DNA of 64,000 bases from Ilex aquifolium. Taxonomy: Eukaryota > Streptophyta > Magnoliopsida > Aquifoliales > Aquifoliaceae. Under the pieces are notes generated by a model, which made no database searches, was not told where the DNA came from, and saw only the letters and a list, made by a program, of their open reading frames with translations. The DNA lies in NCBI GenBank assembly GCA_951799425.1, contig OX637403.1:25076811-25140810 (forward strand), written 5' to 3'. Shown in pieces: positions 34,601 through 45,821 of this stretch (position 1 is its first letter; every line of letters starts with the position of its first letter). Made by a program: the position numbers and the translations under genes.

Positions 34601-36233
34601 CCCCATGAACTTTTCAACATGTTTTGTTTTCCGGAATGTAGAATATTTCCTGGCTGGTCCAACTAGTTTTGAATTGTATTTTTCATATTATCACCATCTC
34701 TTTCCATTATTGGGGTACTAATATGGATTTTTGGTGAATTTCGGTCTCCCATTTATTACAGCTGATGTATTGTACCCAGCTTCATTCACAGTACTATCAA
34801 TTGTATTATTGTGTGTGCAAATTATTCATCTTCTGACACAAAGATGGCGTATGATTTCAGTCACTTCTTTCTTTCTTTGAGAACAACGAGTTATGCGTTA
34901 ATGTCTTGAAAGGGGAAAAAAGAATAGAGACAATGACAACTGTTATGCCGTTGTTACTGCAATCGTTTTGGAGAACCTTCCCTCATTTTTAGTCAAAGAT
35001 TTTCAGTATTTCAAAATTGTAATGGAGTGATATAGCGCAACTCTGTGACATTCTCTTTTTCCCCAGTTTACTGGTGTTTGCTTGGTTCAGGTTTCTATTT
35101 TATCCACTTCTTTGATTTTTGCATGCTTCAGTTCTCTCTAATTTTTGGATTCATTTTATTTTATTCAGATAAAGAACATTTTGGCTCCTGGTGTTGCCGA
35201 TCCTCATGGGTTGTGGCACAACTGCAAGATTGATGTAAAGAAATGCTTGCCTAGTCAACTCAAAACCATGCAAGGTCACTACCGGAATCTTTTTGGCACC
35301 TCACACCTAGCTCTGGTCATGCTTAAAGTAGTCATATAACACCTTAATTTGCGAGCTTCCTCTGCTTCTTAGTCGTTTTTTTATAATTGGGTGTTTAAGG
35401 GCCTCATGATTTACATTGCCTAAACACTAGAACTAACACAACAAAGTCAGAATTCATAACTTCACACAGTTCTACATCAATGGGTTTTAGCAAGTGAAGA
35501 AATAGGCCCTCCTTTTTCATATCATATAGGAAGGGCAGTGTCCCTGTTCACTAGTGTCTTTGGTGTACCCATGACAGTGAATAAGGGTACCAAATTAGAT
35601 ACAAGATAAATGAACCAAATCCAAATTGGGTTGCTTTCATTGCCAATGGCCTAGTTATGATTTATTCTGCTTGCCCCTAAATAGCTCCGCCAATTACCTT
35701 CTTTCGTGTGGAAACGACCACCAACCACCTTGAGAGCAAAACTTATTCGATAACTTCACAACTTTGAATAGGAGCAACCCTTTAAGGCTTCGTTTATGAT
35801 AATTTTTCTGCATAATTTTCAGATTTCAGGTTGGAGTTTTTAAGTGCATTGCCTGCATTGGGCAGCTCTACATCTAAAGGAATGTTTATCAACTCTTGCT
35901 ATGCACACTGCCAAACCGAAATGCAGGAGTTATGGTTGAGGGATGACTCTCCCCGGTTGAGTAATACGGTACCAAAATTGCTTCCCTTATATGTCATTTT
36001 CAATGTCTCAGTATTTTTTTTTTCTTTTTTTTGTATTATTCCTTTTCATCCGCGCTTGTTTATGGAGATCATAACACCTATTTGTGCTGAAATGTGTTGT
36101 GCAGACAATTGCAAAAGCAGTTGGAGATTGGTTTTACGACCGCAGTCCGTTTCAAAAGATAGATTGTCCATACCCTTGTGACAGTACTTGCCACAATCGT
36201 GTTTTTGATCCGCAAGAGCACCCTTCAGTATAG
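31690..36233 (+). CDS. Pectin acetylesterase, 12 coding exons, 399 aa
   Basis: Exons: 31690-31810, 32004-32086, 32411-32540, 32623-32702, 33124-33210, 33311-33435, 33548-33608, 33741-33794, 33878-33955, 35169-35274, 35823-35968, 36105-36233. All introns are GT/AG, and the exons join to exactly 399 codons plus a stop. The product belongs to the plant PAE/Notum family of carbohydrate esterases, which remove acetyl groups from pectin in the cell wall. Residues 9-22 are a hydrophobic signal-peptide core. Conserved blocks include GGGWC, DFYNWN, RYCDG, the nucleophile motif GCSAG (S174), NAAYDSWQ (D270) and CYAHCQ (H337), which fit the Ser-Asp-His triad. Length is normal (about 390-400). ATG 31690 is preferred over 31681 because plant relatives start with a similar short peptide ahead of QLLYLL. 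Intron 4 holds a degenerate repeat with TTTCCAAAA phrases (about 32810-32950). No lesion is seen. Confidence 0.94.
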
Positions 36234-36597
36234 ATTTATTGCATCAGCATGAATATTCGTCGCTACAACAATTATAGATGGAACTACACTTCAAAAAAAA
36301 AGCAAGAAAGGGGAAAAAAGAAAGAAAAAGAGAATTGATGATGTATCAAGTCTTTGAAATAAGGAAAATCACCAATGCACTAAACTATGTGGTTGGTGTT
36401 TACCATTGTTTATGTAGTGAATAAATGATATCGCAATATAATCAAATGTTCAAGCTTATTGCAATTATAAACATTATGTTCCTTGAATTCAATGATTTAG
36501 AGGCTCAATGAAATTGGTTATGGTGTAACTGTGGTTGATCCATGCATATTAATCTAGTAATTTGTAATATTTCTTAGGGAATGCTATTTTTTGGTCT

Positions 36598-36629
36598 CCC
36601 CCCCCCCCCCCCCCCCCCCTCTCTCTCTT

Positions 36630-36673
<44 letters not shown>
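36598..36673 (+). repeat. Poly-C (22) plus TC microsatellite
   Basis: Twenty-two C followed by CT-rich repeats that pass into a short CA run, at the left border of the TRIM-like array. Confidence 0.95.
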
Positions 36674-36679
<6 letters not shown>

Positions 36680-36680
<1 letters not shown>

Positions 36681-37754
36681 TGTACCTATAATTGTTTTTC
36701 CTGCGCTCTCTTTTATCATTCTAAAGGTCCTTTTTACATAATAAGGGTTGAGGGGGGTGCACACCATGGCCAAATCTGTGTGAAAAAATCGTGAGGCCTC
36801 ATTACTTTGAAATATTATGCGTCCGCATATCGGTTAAAAATGAGACAAGATGTGTGTATATAAACAACTATTGGGCACCTTTCCCTTACAAGTCAGTTTC
36901 AGAGACAAATTTTATCCATGGGTTCATAACAATTGGTATCAGAGTTAACCACCACGTTGAGTATGAGATCGAACGCAGTGTGAGTTGTTGCTCTCTCTAG
37001 TCAAGTCACGGAATGGACGATTTATAGGCTAGATTAAGATGACTACTGTTGGATTAGTGTCGATAGAATAGACCGTCGTCGACTACAGAAACGTGGTGGA
37101 ATGTTACAAACATAGACACACACTTGTACCTACAGTTGTTTTTCCAGTGCTCTCTTTTATCCCGCCAAAGGTCCCTTTTACATAATAAGGGTTAAGGGGG
37201 GGGGGGGGGGGGGGGGGGGGGGTGCACACCATGGCCAAATTTGCGTGAAAAAATCGCAGGACCTCATTATTCTGAAATATTATGCTCCCACACTTTTACG
37301 ATCTCACATCGATTAAAAATAAGACTAGATGTGTGTATATAAATTCTTGGACACCCTTCCTTTACAAGCCAGTTTTTAAAGACAAGTTTTATCCATGGGT
37401 TCATAACAATTAGTATCAGAGCTAATCACCACGTCGAATATGAGATCAAACGCAGTGTGAGTTGCTGCTCTCTGTGGTCGAGTCACGGAAATGACGATCT
37501 ATAGGCTAGATTAAGATGACTATCGTTAGATCAGTGTCAATGGGCTGCCATGAACGTCGGCTACAGAAACGTGGTAGAATGTTACGATCTCATATCGGTT
37601 AAAAAGAGTAGGTCGTCGTGGATGTGAAATGTGGTGGAATGTTACGATTCTATATTGGTTAAAAATAAGACTAGATATGTATATATAAATTCTAGAGCAC
37701 TCTTCCCTTGTAAGCCAGTTTTCAAAGACAAGTTCTATCCATGGATTCAAAACA
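36680..37754 (+). mobile_element. Tandem TRIM-like LTR units
   Basis: Two long direct copies (about 36680-37100 and 37120-37578) and a partial third (37579-37754). LTR-like segments run from TGTTACGATC...TCGGTTAAAAATAAG to CATAACA (about 36805-36931 and 37297-37408; best preserved, without PBS, at 37640-37754). The first two are followed by TGGTATCAGAG (36934) or TAGTATCAGAGC (37410), matching the initiator-methionine tRNA primer site. The internal parts are about 165 bp, noncoding, and end in a purine-rich GTGGTGGAA before the next TGTTAC. Short LTRs, PBS and no ORF indicate terminal-repeat retrotransposons in miniature arranged as LTR-internal-LTR-internal-LTR. A 27-G tract sits at 37196-37222. 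Confidence 0.7.
37196..37222 (+). repeat. Poly-G tract (27 G)
   Basis: Twenty-seven G in the second TRIM-like unit. The first unit has only 6 G at the same place, so the tract expanded after duplication or is a sequencing artefact. Confidence 0.9.
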
Positions 37755-37773
37755 ATTGTTAACTAATCCTAAC

Positions 37774-38367
37774 TGATGATACCCAAACTTAATTCCAAGT
37801 ACGAGCTCAGCTCGGGAGGTCAGATATGGAGTTCAGATAAAAACCTCAGAATTTAGAGGAGAAGAGCTCAAGCTCGACCCAGGCAAAGCAATACCCCAAA
37901 TCAGTTAGGGAAATAGCTGGATATTAGTCAGCATTACCCCAAGCGGAAATCATGCAGCGTCCCCAAGAGGGAAACCCTCATTTTATTAGGATCCCCCCCC
38001 CTAGGAATAAGGAAGATCCCATGAATGGGGGGGCAAAGATCTCGGCAGAGATCCTGAAAGGTAGGGGGTGATATTATAAGTACTGTATATTTCCATGGGA
38101 AGAAAAAGGACTGTAACATAGGGCACGCCATCAATAAGAGAGAAAAAGTAAGAGAGAGACTCCATTCCAAAGTGGATTAGCCGAGCTCAGGCCGGTGAAC
38201 CACTATAATCTTGTTTTGTTATCATCCCCTTTCCCGGAAACTCCCTAAACATCACCGGTGTTATCAAGCATGAGCCTTGCAGCTCAGACACCAAACTTAG
38301 CTCCACGCAGGTCGTTCATATCAAATAATCCTGTTCCATAGCTCGCTCGCATAGATTTACACCATCA
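37774..38367 (+). repeat. 5' LTR of the Tat element (594 bp)
   Basis: Begins TGATGATACCC and ends TTTACACCATCA. Contains several GAGCTC and AGCTCGG motifs, and TATTATAAGTACTG as a possible TATA region near 38072. Nearly identical to 49867-50458. Confidence 0.97.
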
Positions 38368-38370
38368 GTT

Positions 38371-38388
38371 TGGCGCCGTCTGTGGGAA
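38371..38388 (+). other. Primer binding site
   Basis: TGGCGCCGTCTGTGGGAA lies three bases after the 5' LTR. The leading TGGCGCC would pair with a tRNA 3' end GGCGCCA; the exact tRNA is not assigned. Confidence 0.8.
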
Positions 38389-38429
38389 CGACTGTTCCTA
38401 TTACAAATAAGCTGATTTCTCAGTGACTG

Positions 38430-41400
38430 ATGGTAACGACTCGAAATATGAGCAGAAGTCAAACAAACCTACCACGAATGCAAGATCCATAAGAAGCTAC
38501 CAACGGCAGACAACCCAAAAACGTCCAAGAAATTAATTCCCCCATTAACAACGAGATGGAGGCCCTTCGACTCGTCAACCAGCGCTTGCTAAGGGAAAAC
38601 GCAGAATTATCAAAGCTCGTACAACGCCCACAGGAGGCACGACCGGCCCCAGAAGGCCAGAACAATCCCACTCATAGGGAACAACGACACTGGGACCCCC
38701 TTAGAGAGGTCAACGAAGGGGGAGAAAGCAGCCAGACCAGGGGGCATGCTCCTTACCTGCCCCCTAGGAATGGCCACAACGAGGAAGTGCAAAGTCAGAA
38801 CGATGGGGGTGAGAGGGACGATTTTTTCCCTTACCCGCAAGACAGGAGAGAACAACATTGGGAGCAACGCTTCAAAGACATCCAGCAAGAGCTCAGCCAC
38901 ATGAAGGAGGCTGTAAAAAACAAGGCTCCGGTTACAATGGATATCCTAGTGCAACAAACCGAGTTCCCATTCACCACTGGAGTGCTCCACTTTCCTCTTC
39001 CACCAAAGTTCAGGATGCCACAAATAGAGGTCTTTAACGGGACGAAAGATCCCGTAGATCACCTCAACACTTACAAAAACCAGATGGAGTTGCATGGATA
39101 CCAGGATCCCGTACGTTGCAGAGCTTTTGCCATCACATTGAAAGGCTCTGCCCTAGCCTGGTTTCACAGGCTCCCGCCAGCCTCGATCTCATCCTTTAAA
39201 GAGCTCTCCATAGCTTTCGTATCTCACTTTATAGGAGCCAGGATATACAGAAAGCCGAGCTACCATCTGCTGAATGTGAAATAGGGGCCTCAAGAAAACC
39301 TGAGGTCTTATGTCCAAAGGTTCAACTCAGAGACACTAAAGGTAGACGTTCCAGACGAGAAATTCGCCATAACTGCCTTTATTGCAGGGTTGAGAGTGCA
39401 ATCAAAGGATCTAATGTTCTTCATATCGAAGAACCCTCAGGCGAGCATGGCTGAGGTGTTAGCCAAGGCAGAGAAATATATAAACGGTGAAGAGGCACTC
39501 CTTTCCAAAGTAGGGGGTACATCCTCACGGAAGGAGAAGGAAAAAGAAGAAAAGAGAAGGGACCGGAGTCCCAGGAAGGAAAAAGGGCGAGAGAGGTCTC
39601 CGAGAAGGGATAGGGACCGCTCGCCAAAGAGAAGAGGAAATGTCAGGGATCGCCTGGGCCCCATGCAGCCTGAACTCCAACCCAGATACGGACCTCAGCG
39701 ATTCACCCCACTCACTGCCGCTGTGTCGCAAGTTCTGTATGAGATCCAAAACGAGAAGTTTTTAAGATGGCCACCTCGAATGAAGGCAGATCCAGCCAAA
39801 AGAGACCCCACGAAGTACTGTGATTACCACAGAGATCACGGTCACCACATTGATGACTGCATTCAGTTAAAGAAGGAAATCGAGTTCCTGATCCAGCGAG
39901 GTCAGCTACGCCGTTTCGTAGCCCATGACAACCAGAACCGAGCTCTTCCACCTCCACCACCTCAGCAGCAAGCACCTGCACCACATCAGCAGCCTCTAGG
40001 TGAGATCAGAGTGATATCTGGAGGATTCGCGGGAGGCAGAGAATCTAGCTCAGCCAGGAAAGCACACCTCCGCCGGATCAGAGCCGAAGAAGCTCTCGAA
40101 GTGCACGCTGTATCCAAAGCACCACGCTTAGATACAGCTATCACTTTTTCAGATGCTGATTTGGAGGGATGCCAGTACCCTCATGATGACCCATTGGTGG
40201 TGCGAGCTGTGGTGGCTAATAGAACTGTTCACCGGGTTCTAATCGATAACGGGAGCTCGGCAGATATCATTTTCGCACCTGCCTTTGACAAGATGGACAT
40301 AGGCAGGGAGAGACTTGAACCTGTAAACACTCACTTGCTGGGATTCTCCGGAGAAAGAGTACTCCCCCTGGGCTCGATCCAACTCGTGCTCACCCTAGGG
40401 GACCCACCTTGCCAAGCCACCACAACCGTGAAATTCCTAGTGGTCGATGCGCCATCCGCATATAACATCTTACTTGGAAGGCCATCCCTTAACTCTATGA
40501 AGGCAATCCCATCTGCCTATCACTTGGTCGTCAAATTCCCGACAGAAAATGGAATCGGGGTAGTCAGAGGAGACCAGCGCATAGCAAGAGAATGCTACAT
40601 GGCCTCTGTAAAAAGGAAGGAGGTTGAGAACATCCAATTGGATGAACTCGACATGAGAGATGAAATGGAGACAAGACCAATGCCCTCAGAAGAGCTGGAG
40701 CCAGTTCAGCTTGATGGGAAACCGGAACACCTCGTTTATGTGGGTTCCAGACTGAACGCAGAGCTCAAATGTCTCCTCATCCGGTTCCTAAAGGAGAATA
40801 TAGGGGTGTTTGCTTGGAAGCAAGAAGACATGGAAGGAATTGACCATTCGGTTATTACCTATAAGCTAAGCGTGAACCCAACTTGCAAACCCGTCAAACA
40901 GAAGAGGAGGAGCTTTGCATCCGAAAGACAAAGGGCAATCAATGAGGAGGTCAGCAAACTCCTCCATGCCAAGGCCATCAGAGAAGTTGACTACCCTACC
41001 TGGTTGGCAAACGTCGTTCTCGTCAAAAAAACCAATGGCAAGTGGCGGCTGTGCATCGATTTCACTAATCTCAACCGAGCATGCCCCAAAGATAGTTTTC
41101 CCTTACCTCGGATCGACCTAATAGTGGATGCCACAGCCGGGCACGAGCTACTTAGTTTCATGGACGCCTTCTCAGGCTACAACCAAATCAGGATGGACCC
41201 CAGCGATCAGGAGAAGACCTCCTTCGTAACTGAACAAGGAACATACTGTTATCAAGTCATGCCTTTCGGGTTGAAGAATGCTGGAGCTACTTACCAGCGG
41301 TTGGTGAATAGGATGTTCCAAAAGCAAATAGGAGCATCCATGGAAGTTTACATCGACGACATGTTGGTGAAGTCACTAAAAGCAGAGCTCCACATTGAGC

Positions 41401-43901
41401 ACCTAGCCGAATCATTCCAGATTCTAAAGGAGTACAAAATGAAGCTCAACCCTGCGAAGTGTGCATTTGGGGTCTCGGCAGGGAAATTCCTGGGTTTTAT
41501 TGTTAGCAGCAGAGGGATTGAAGCTAACCCAGAGAAGGTTAGGGCTATGGTGGAGATGCAGTCACCGTCCAACACAAGGGAGGTGCAGCGCTTGACAGGC
41601 AGGATAGCTGCCTTGAGCCGTTTCGTGTCTAGATCAAGTGATAAATGCCAGCCATTCTTTCAGATACTAAAAAAGGCGTTCCAGTGGGATGCCAAGTGCG
41701 AAGAAGCGTTTAAAGCCCTGAAAGATTATATGAGCTCTCCTCCTGTTCTGGTGAGCCCTTTAGAAGGGGAAGTCCTTACTCTCTACCTGGCGGTTTCAGA
41801 TTTTTCGACTAGTGCAGCGCTGGTTAGGAAGCGAGACAGAGCTCAGCAACCAGTTTATTACTGTAGCAGAGCTCTGAGGGGGGCAGAAGAGAGATATCCA
41901 AAGATGGAAAAGCTCGTTTTAGCGTTGGTGACAACAGCCAGAAGACTCAGGCCCTATTTCCAGGCTCATACTATCGAGGTTCCAACAGACCAGCCGATGA
42001 AGCAAGTACTACATAAGCCAGAGTCCTCGGGGAGGTTGGTTAAATGGGCTATAGAGCTCAGTGAGTTTGACATCAGATATAAGCCAAGAACTGCCATCAA
42101 AGGGCAAATTTTGACAGATTTCATTGCAGAGTTCACAACAGCAGCGCCTATGGAAACCACAGATCTAATACCAGACCTCCCCATATGGAGGCTTTCAGTA
42201 GATGGAGCTGCCAATGCTCAGGGAAGCGGTGCAGGAATGATCTTAACCTCCCCAGAAGGAATAGATGTCGAGTATGCCCTTAGATTTGGGTTCAAGGCTT
42301 CAAATAACGAAGCAGAATATGAAGCTGTCATCGTTGGGCTCAATCTTGCTTATTCTATGGAAATAGAGCAGCTGGAGATCTGCAGTGATTCTCAACTGGT
42401 GGTAAAGCAGATAGAGGAGTCCTACGAAGCGAGAGGCGAAAAGATGGTTCTTTATCTCAGAAAGGTACGAGAATTAATAAAGAAATTTGTGCAGGTTAAG
42501 GTCAGGCACGTGCCTAGAGCAGAGAATGCGCGAGCAGATGCATTGGCGAGGTTAACAACGGCCTCACAAGAAAATTTGGATAGGCTAATACCAGTGGAGC
42601 ACCTTCCAGAACCTTCAGTAAGTTTCGAAGAAAAAGATACACTATCAATCGGAGCTCAGCCGAGTTGGATGGACCCCATCATTGGGTACCTGCAGAATGG
42701 GACTCTGCCAAGCAATGCCAAGGAGGCTTCCAAGCTGAGGACCAGGTCAGCTAGATTTTCCTTGTTGCAAGGAAATCTGTACAAACAGGGGTTCTCAACG
42801 CCTCTCCTCAAGTGCGTGGGAAATGAAGATGCCAACTATATACTCAGAGAAGTACATGAGGGGATATGTGGCAATCACATAGGAGCTCGGGCCTTGGCAG
42901 GAAAAGTACTGAGACAAGGATATTATTGGCCAACCATGCTCAAAGACGCCACCGATTTAGTAAAAAGATGCAGGACTTGCCAGGAACATGCCAATGTTTC
43001 CCACTGTCCCCCCGAGCTACTAACCTCGGTGGTAAGCCCATGGCCCTTTCAGCAGTGGGGTTTGGATATTCTTGGGCCCCTTCCCACCGGCGTGGGGCAA
43101 TGCAAGTTTGCTATCATAAGGGTGGATTACTTCACCAAATGGGCAGAGGCCGAACCTTTGGCAACAATCACTGAACAAAAAGTCCAAAACTTCGTTTGGA
43201 AATCGATAGTTTGCAGGTTTGGAGTTCCTAGGGCGGTGGTGTCTGACAATGGAAAACAGTTTGACAATTCGAAATTTAAAAGCTTTTGTGCTGAGCTGGG
43301 GATAAAGAATTATTTCTCAGCTCCTGCGCATCCTCAATCCAATGGGCAAGCTGAGGTCACGATCAGAACCATAAAGACAGCTCTCAAAACCAAACTAGAA
43401 AACCTAAAGGGCAAGTGGGTGGAATACATCCCTGAGGTATTGTGGGCCTACAGGACCACCGTCAGATCTGCCACTCAGGAAACCCCCTTCGCTTTGGCCT
43501 TCGGAACCGAGGCAGTGGCCCCTGTTGAGGTGGGGCTCCAATCACCAAGGGTGAAATTTGCAGATGCCGAGCATAATGATGAGGCTCTCCTGTTGAACCT
43601 CGATCTCCTGGATGAAAAGAGAGACAGAGCTCTGCATCGTGTCCGAATTTACCAGAGGAAGACTGCAAGATACTACGACAGGAAGGTCAGACACAGAAGT
43701 TTCAAGGCTGGAGACTTGGTTCTTAGGAGGCTCCTGCTTGCAAGGAGGGATCCCACGCATGAAAAATTGGGACCCAATTGGGAGGGGCCCTATATCATAT
43801 CAAGGGTAGTAAGACCAGGGAACTACGAGCTGCAAACCGAGGAGGGGTAGGTCCTGCCTCACTCTTGGAATGCCGAACACCTTAAGAGGTTCTTTCAGTA
43901 A
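38430..43901 (+). pseudogene. Tat gag-pol polyprotein with three in-frame stops
   Basis: One reading frame from ATG 38430 to the expected terminator TAA 43899-43901, interrupted by TAA (38490), TAG (39282) and TAG (43848). The gag part has a heptad-like MEALRLVNQRLL stretch, a capsid-type retrotrans_gag domain (about 38990-39470), an RS/RD-rich basic region (about 39530-39640) and a zinc-knuckle-like CX2H-GH-DC motif (39819-39860). pol has the aspartic protease DNGSSAD (40245), reverse transcriptase with YIDD (41349-41360), the first RNase H (about 41780-42000), a second RNase H of the type marking the Tat lineage (from D at 42201), integrase HHCC (H 42855 and 42876, C 42969 and 42978), catalytic D 43065, D 43245, E 43353 and a GPY-type WEGPY near 43783. 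There are no frameshifts; the stops are the only breaks seen. A shorter protein from 39390 to 43850 (1486 codons) is open. Confidence 0.93.
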
Positions 43902-43979
43902 GTGTTACTTGTAATAGAGCTCTGTTTTAAGAATAAACGAGTCTTTTATTCGCCCCAAAGTGATTTCCAAATTTAAAAC

Positions 43980-44519
43980 ATAAGCTTCTCAGCTTATAAA
44001 ATTAAAGATGAGCTCCTCAGCTCATAAACTCACGATAAGCTCCTCAGCTTATAAAGTTATAGATGAGCTCTTCAGCTCATGTACTCGCGATAAGCTTCCT
44101 AGCTTATAAATTAAAGATGAGCTCCTCAGCTTATAAAATTAAAGATGAGCTCCTCAGCTCATAAACTCACGATAAGCTCCTCAGCTTATAAAATTAAAGA
44201 TGAGCTCCTCAGCTCATAAACTCACGATAAGCTCCTCAGCTTATAAAGTTATAGATGAGCTCTTCAGCTCATGTACTCGCAATAAGCTTCCTAGCTTGTA
44301 AAAATTCAAGATGAGCTCTTCAGCTCGTATACTCACGATAAGTTACTTAGCTTATAAAACTAAGATGAGCTCTTCAGCTCATATATAAAAGATAAGCTCC
44401 TCAGCTTACAAAACTATGGGTGAACTCGTCGGCTCATACACAGAAGATAAGCCTCACAACTTATCAAATCTAAAATGAGCCCTTCAGCTCATACTCAAAT
44501 GGTGAGCCTCTCAGTTCGT
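43980..44519. repeat. Array of about 20 short hairpins, 27-bp spacing
   Basis: Each unit is an 18-nt inverted repeat, 7-bp stem and 4-nt loop, with a 9-10-nt AT-rich spacer. Two stem types alternate almost strictly: ATGAGCT...AGCTCAT and ATAAGCT...AGCTTAT, with loops CCTC, CTTC or TCCT. A block of four hairpins (from 44008) recurs 192 bp later (from 44200). Later units vary but many changes keep pairing or give G-U wobbles. It lies between the ends of gag-pol and of the antisense genes. Function is unknown; it is not a CRISPR array, as there are no unique spacers. Confidence 0.9.
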
Positions 44520-44670
44520 GAAATTCAAGATACACCCCTCGGTACAAACATCAACATGCATATTCAACAAGCAAAGTCTGATATCCAAGAATACAAGCGT
44601 TCAAAGAAACGCAAGGAAAGACAAAATCTGACATAAAAGAGGAAGAGGAAAAGGCAAGGGGATAGAGCTT

Positions 44671-45821
44671 TTAGTCCTTCTTAAGCTGAGACTTCAGCTC
44701 AGCAACTTCCTCCTTCAGACGGGCATTCTCCTCCTTTAGCTCATCCCTTTGTTGTTCAGCCTTGTGAAGCGACTCAAGAAGCCTCTGGCCTGCAGAGGTA
44801 GGAAAAACGGTGGCAAGAGAGTCAGGTGAGAGGGAATCATCCCTCTTGCGCTTCTTCGAGCTCTCACCAATAACCTTCTGCTCATCAGAACTCTCCTCCT
44901 CGCCAGCATCCTCCTCATCAGAACTCTCCTCCTCGCCAGCATCCTCCTCATCAGACTCAGAGGGAGAAGTCCAAGGAGAATTTGGAGAGAATGAAAATTC
45001 ATATTCAGTAGCATCGGGGCAAAGCAAGTAAAGGTTCTCCTCCGTCATCAGCTCAGAAAAAGTCTGGGGCTCTGCGAACAACAGCTCATCTATATGCACC
45101 ATGTGTGGTATGTCCAGATCAGGAGGGCCTGTGCAATAAGAAGGGGGTAAGAATACACCTTCGTGAAATAAAAAGAAAGGGAAAAGAGTTCAAGAAATCT
45201 TAGCCTAAGCACACCAATGCGAGAAAAGCTCTTCCAAGATCGGGGAACCCTGGTGTCAGGGCGACGCAGCTCAGGAGAACGCCAAGACTTTCCAGAAGCG
45301 AAGAAGTAACGATTCGACCATCCTTCAGGGTTGGCGGGGAGATCTAAAACCAAACGAGCCAAATCGAACTGCCTCCAACGAAAGAAACTAAAACAGGGGA
45401 CATCGTCCTCCTCAATCTTGAAAAAGTAAAGGAATTCGGCAACGGAAGGGAACCTACCATTGCCATACAAGCGCCAGAAGAGGAAAAAACTAACCATTGC
45501 GGCCCACCCACGAGGGGAAAGACGAGAGGGGCACAAGCCATAATGAGCAAGGACCCGCCCAATAGAGGGATGGATGGGAAGGCGAAGTCCCATGTCAAAG
45601 GCGCCCTCAAAAAAGTAAACTTCCCCTCGAGAAAGGAAGTTACAGGGCTCATCTGGAGTAGGAACTCGCAAGGGTAAATCAAGGTCAGGGAAGAATCGCC
45701 TCTTGATGTCCACTAAAGCAGAAGTCTCCAATATGGAAGGTGACAGGTAGCGACAGCGCCACTTCCAGTCGACCCCAAAAGCAGCACGTTCCAGGAACAA
45801 AGGAGAAATAGGAGCAGCCAT
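44671..45821 (-). CDS. Proximal antisense gene of the Tat element, 354 aa, two exons
   Basis: Exon 1 is 45821-45215 and exon 2 is 45128-44671, joined across an 86-bp GT/AG intron to 354 codons plus stop. The N-terminal half resembles the 'putative gypsy type transposon' domain (Pfam Transposase_28) found in plant antisense retroelement ORFs: YFF-x-GAF-x2-GLRLPIHP about 70-85, then CPSRLSP and a FFLFWRLYG stretch. The C-terminal half is acidic (an 11-residue ES/DEEDAGE unit repeated in tandem, 33 bp each), then a KKRKR basic patch and a C-terminal coiled coil (LLESLHKAEQQRDELKEENA). This architecture could suit a nuclear or DNA-associated protein, but the function is unknown. The copy is intact. 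It shares its motif with the gene at 46487-49232. Confidence 0.78.

Noticed and set aside
39282-39284. TAG in gag as a programmed readthrough signal
   Set aside because: It falls within the capsid region, not at a gag-pol border, and two more stops of the same kind exist; decay is simpler.
39421-43760. Minus-strand and alternate-frame ORFs over gag-pol
   Set aside because: They mirror the coding strand's codon structure; protein motifs are all in the gag-pol frame.
43980-44519. CRISPR-like repeat array
   Set aside because: Plant nuclear DNA; the spacers are short, AT-rich and themselves repeated, and units sit inside a retrotransposon.
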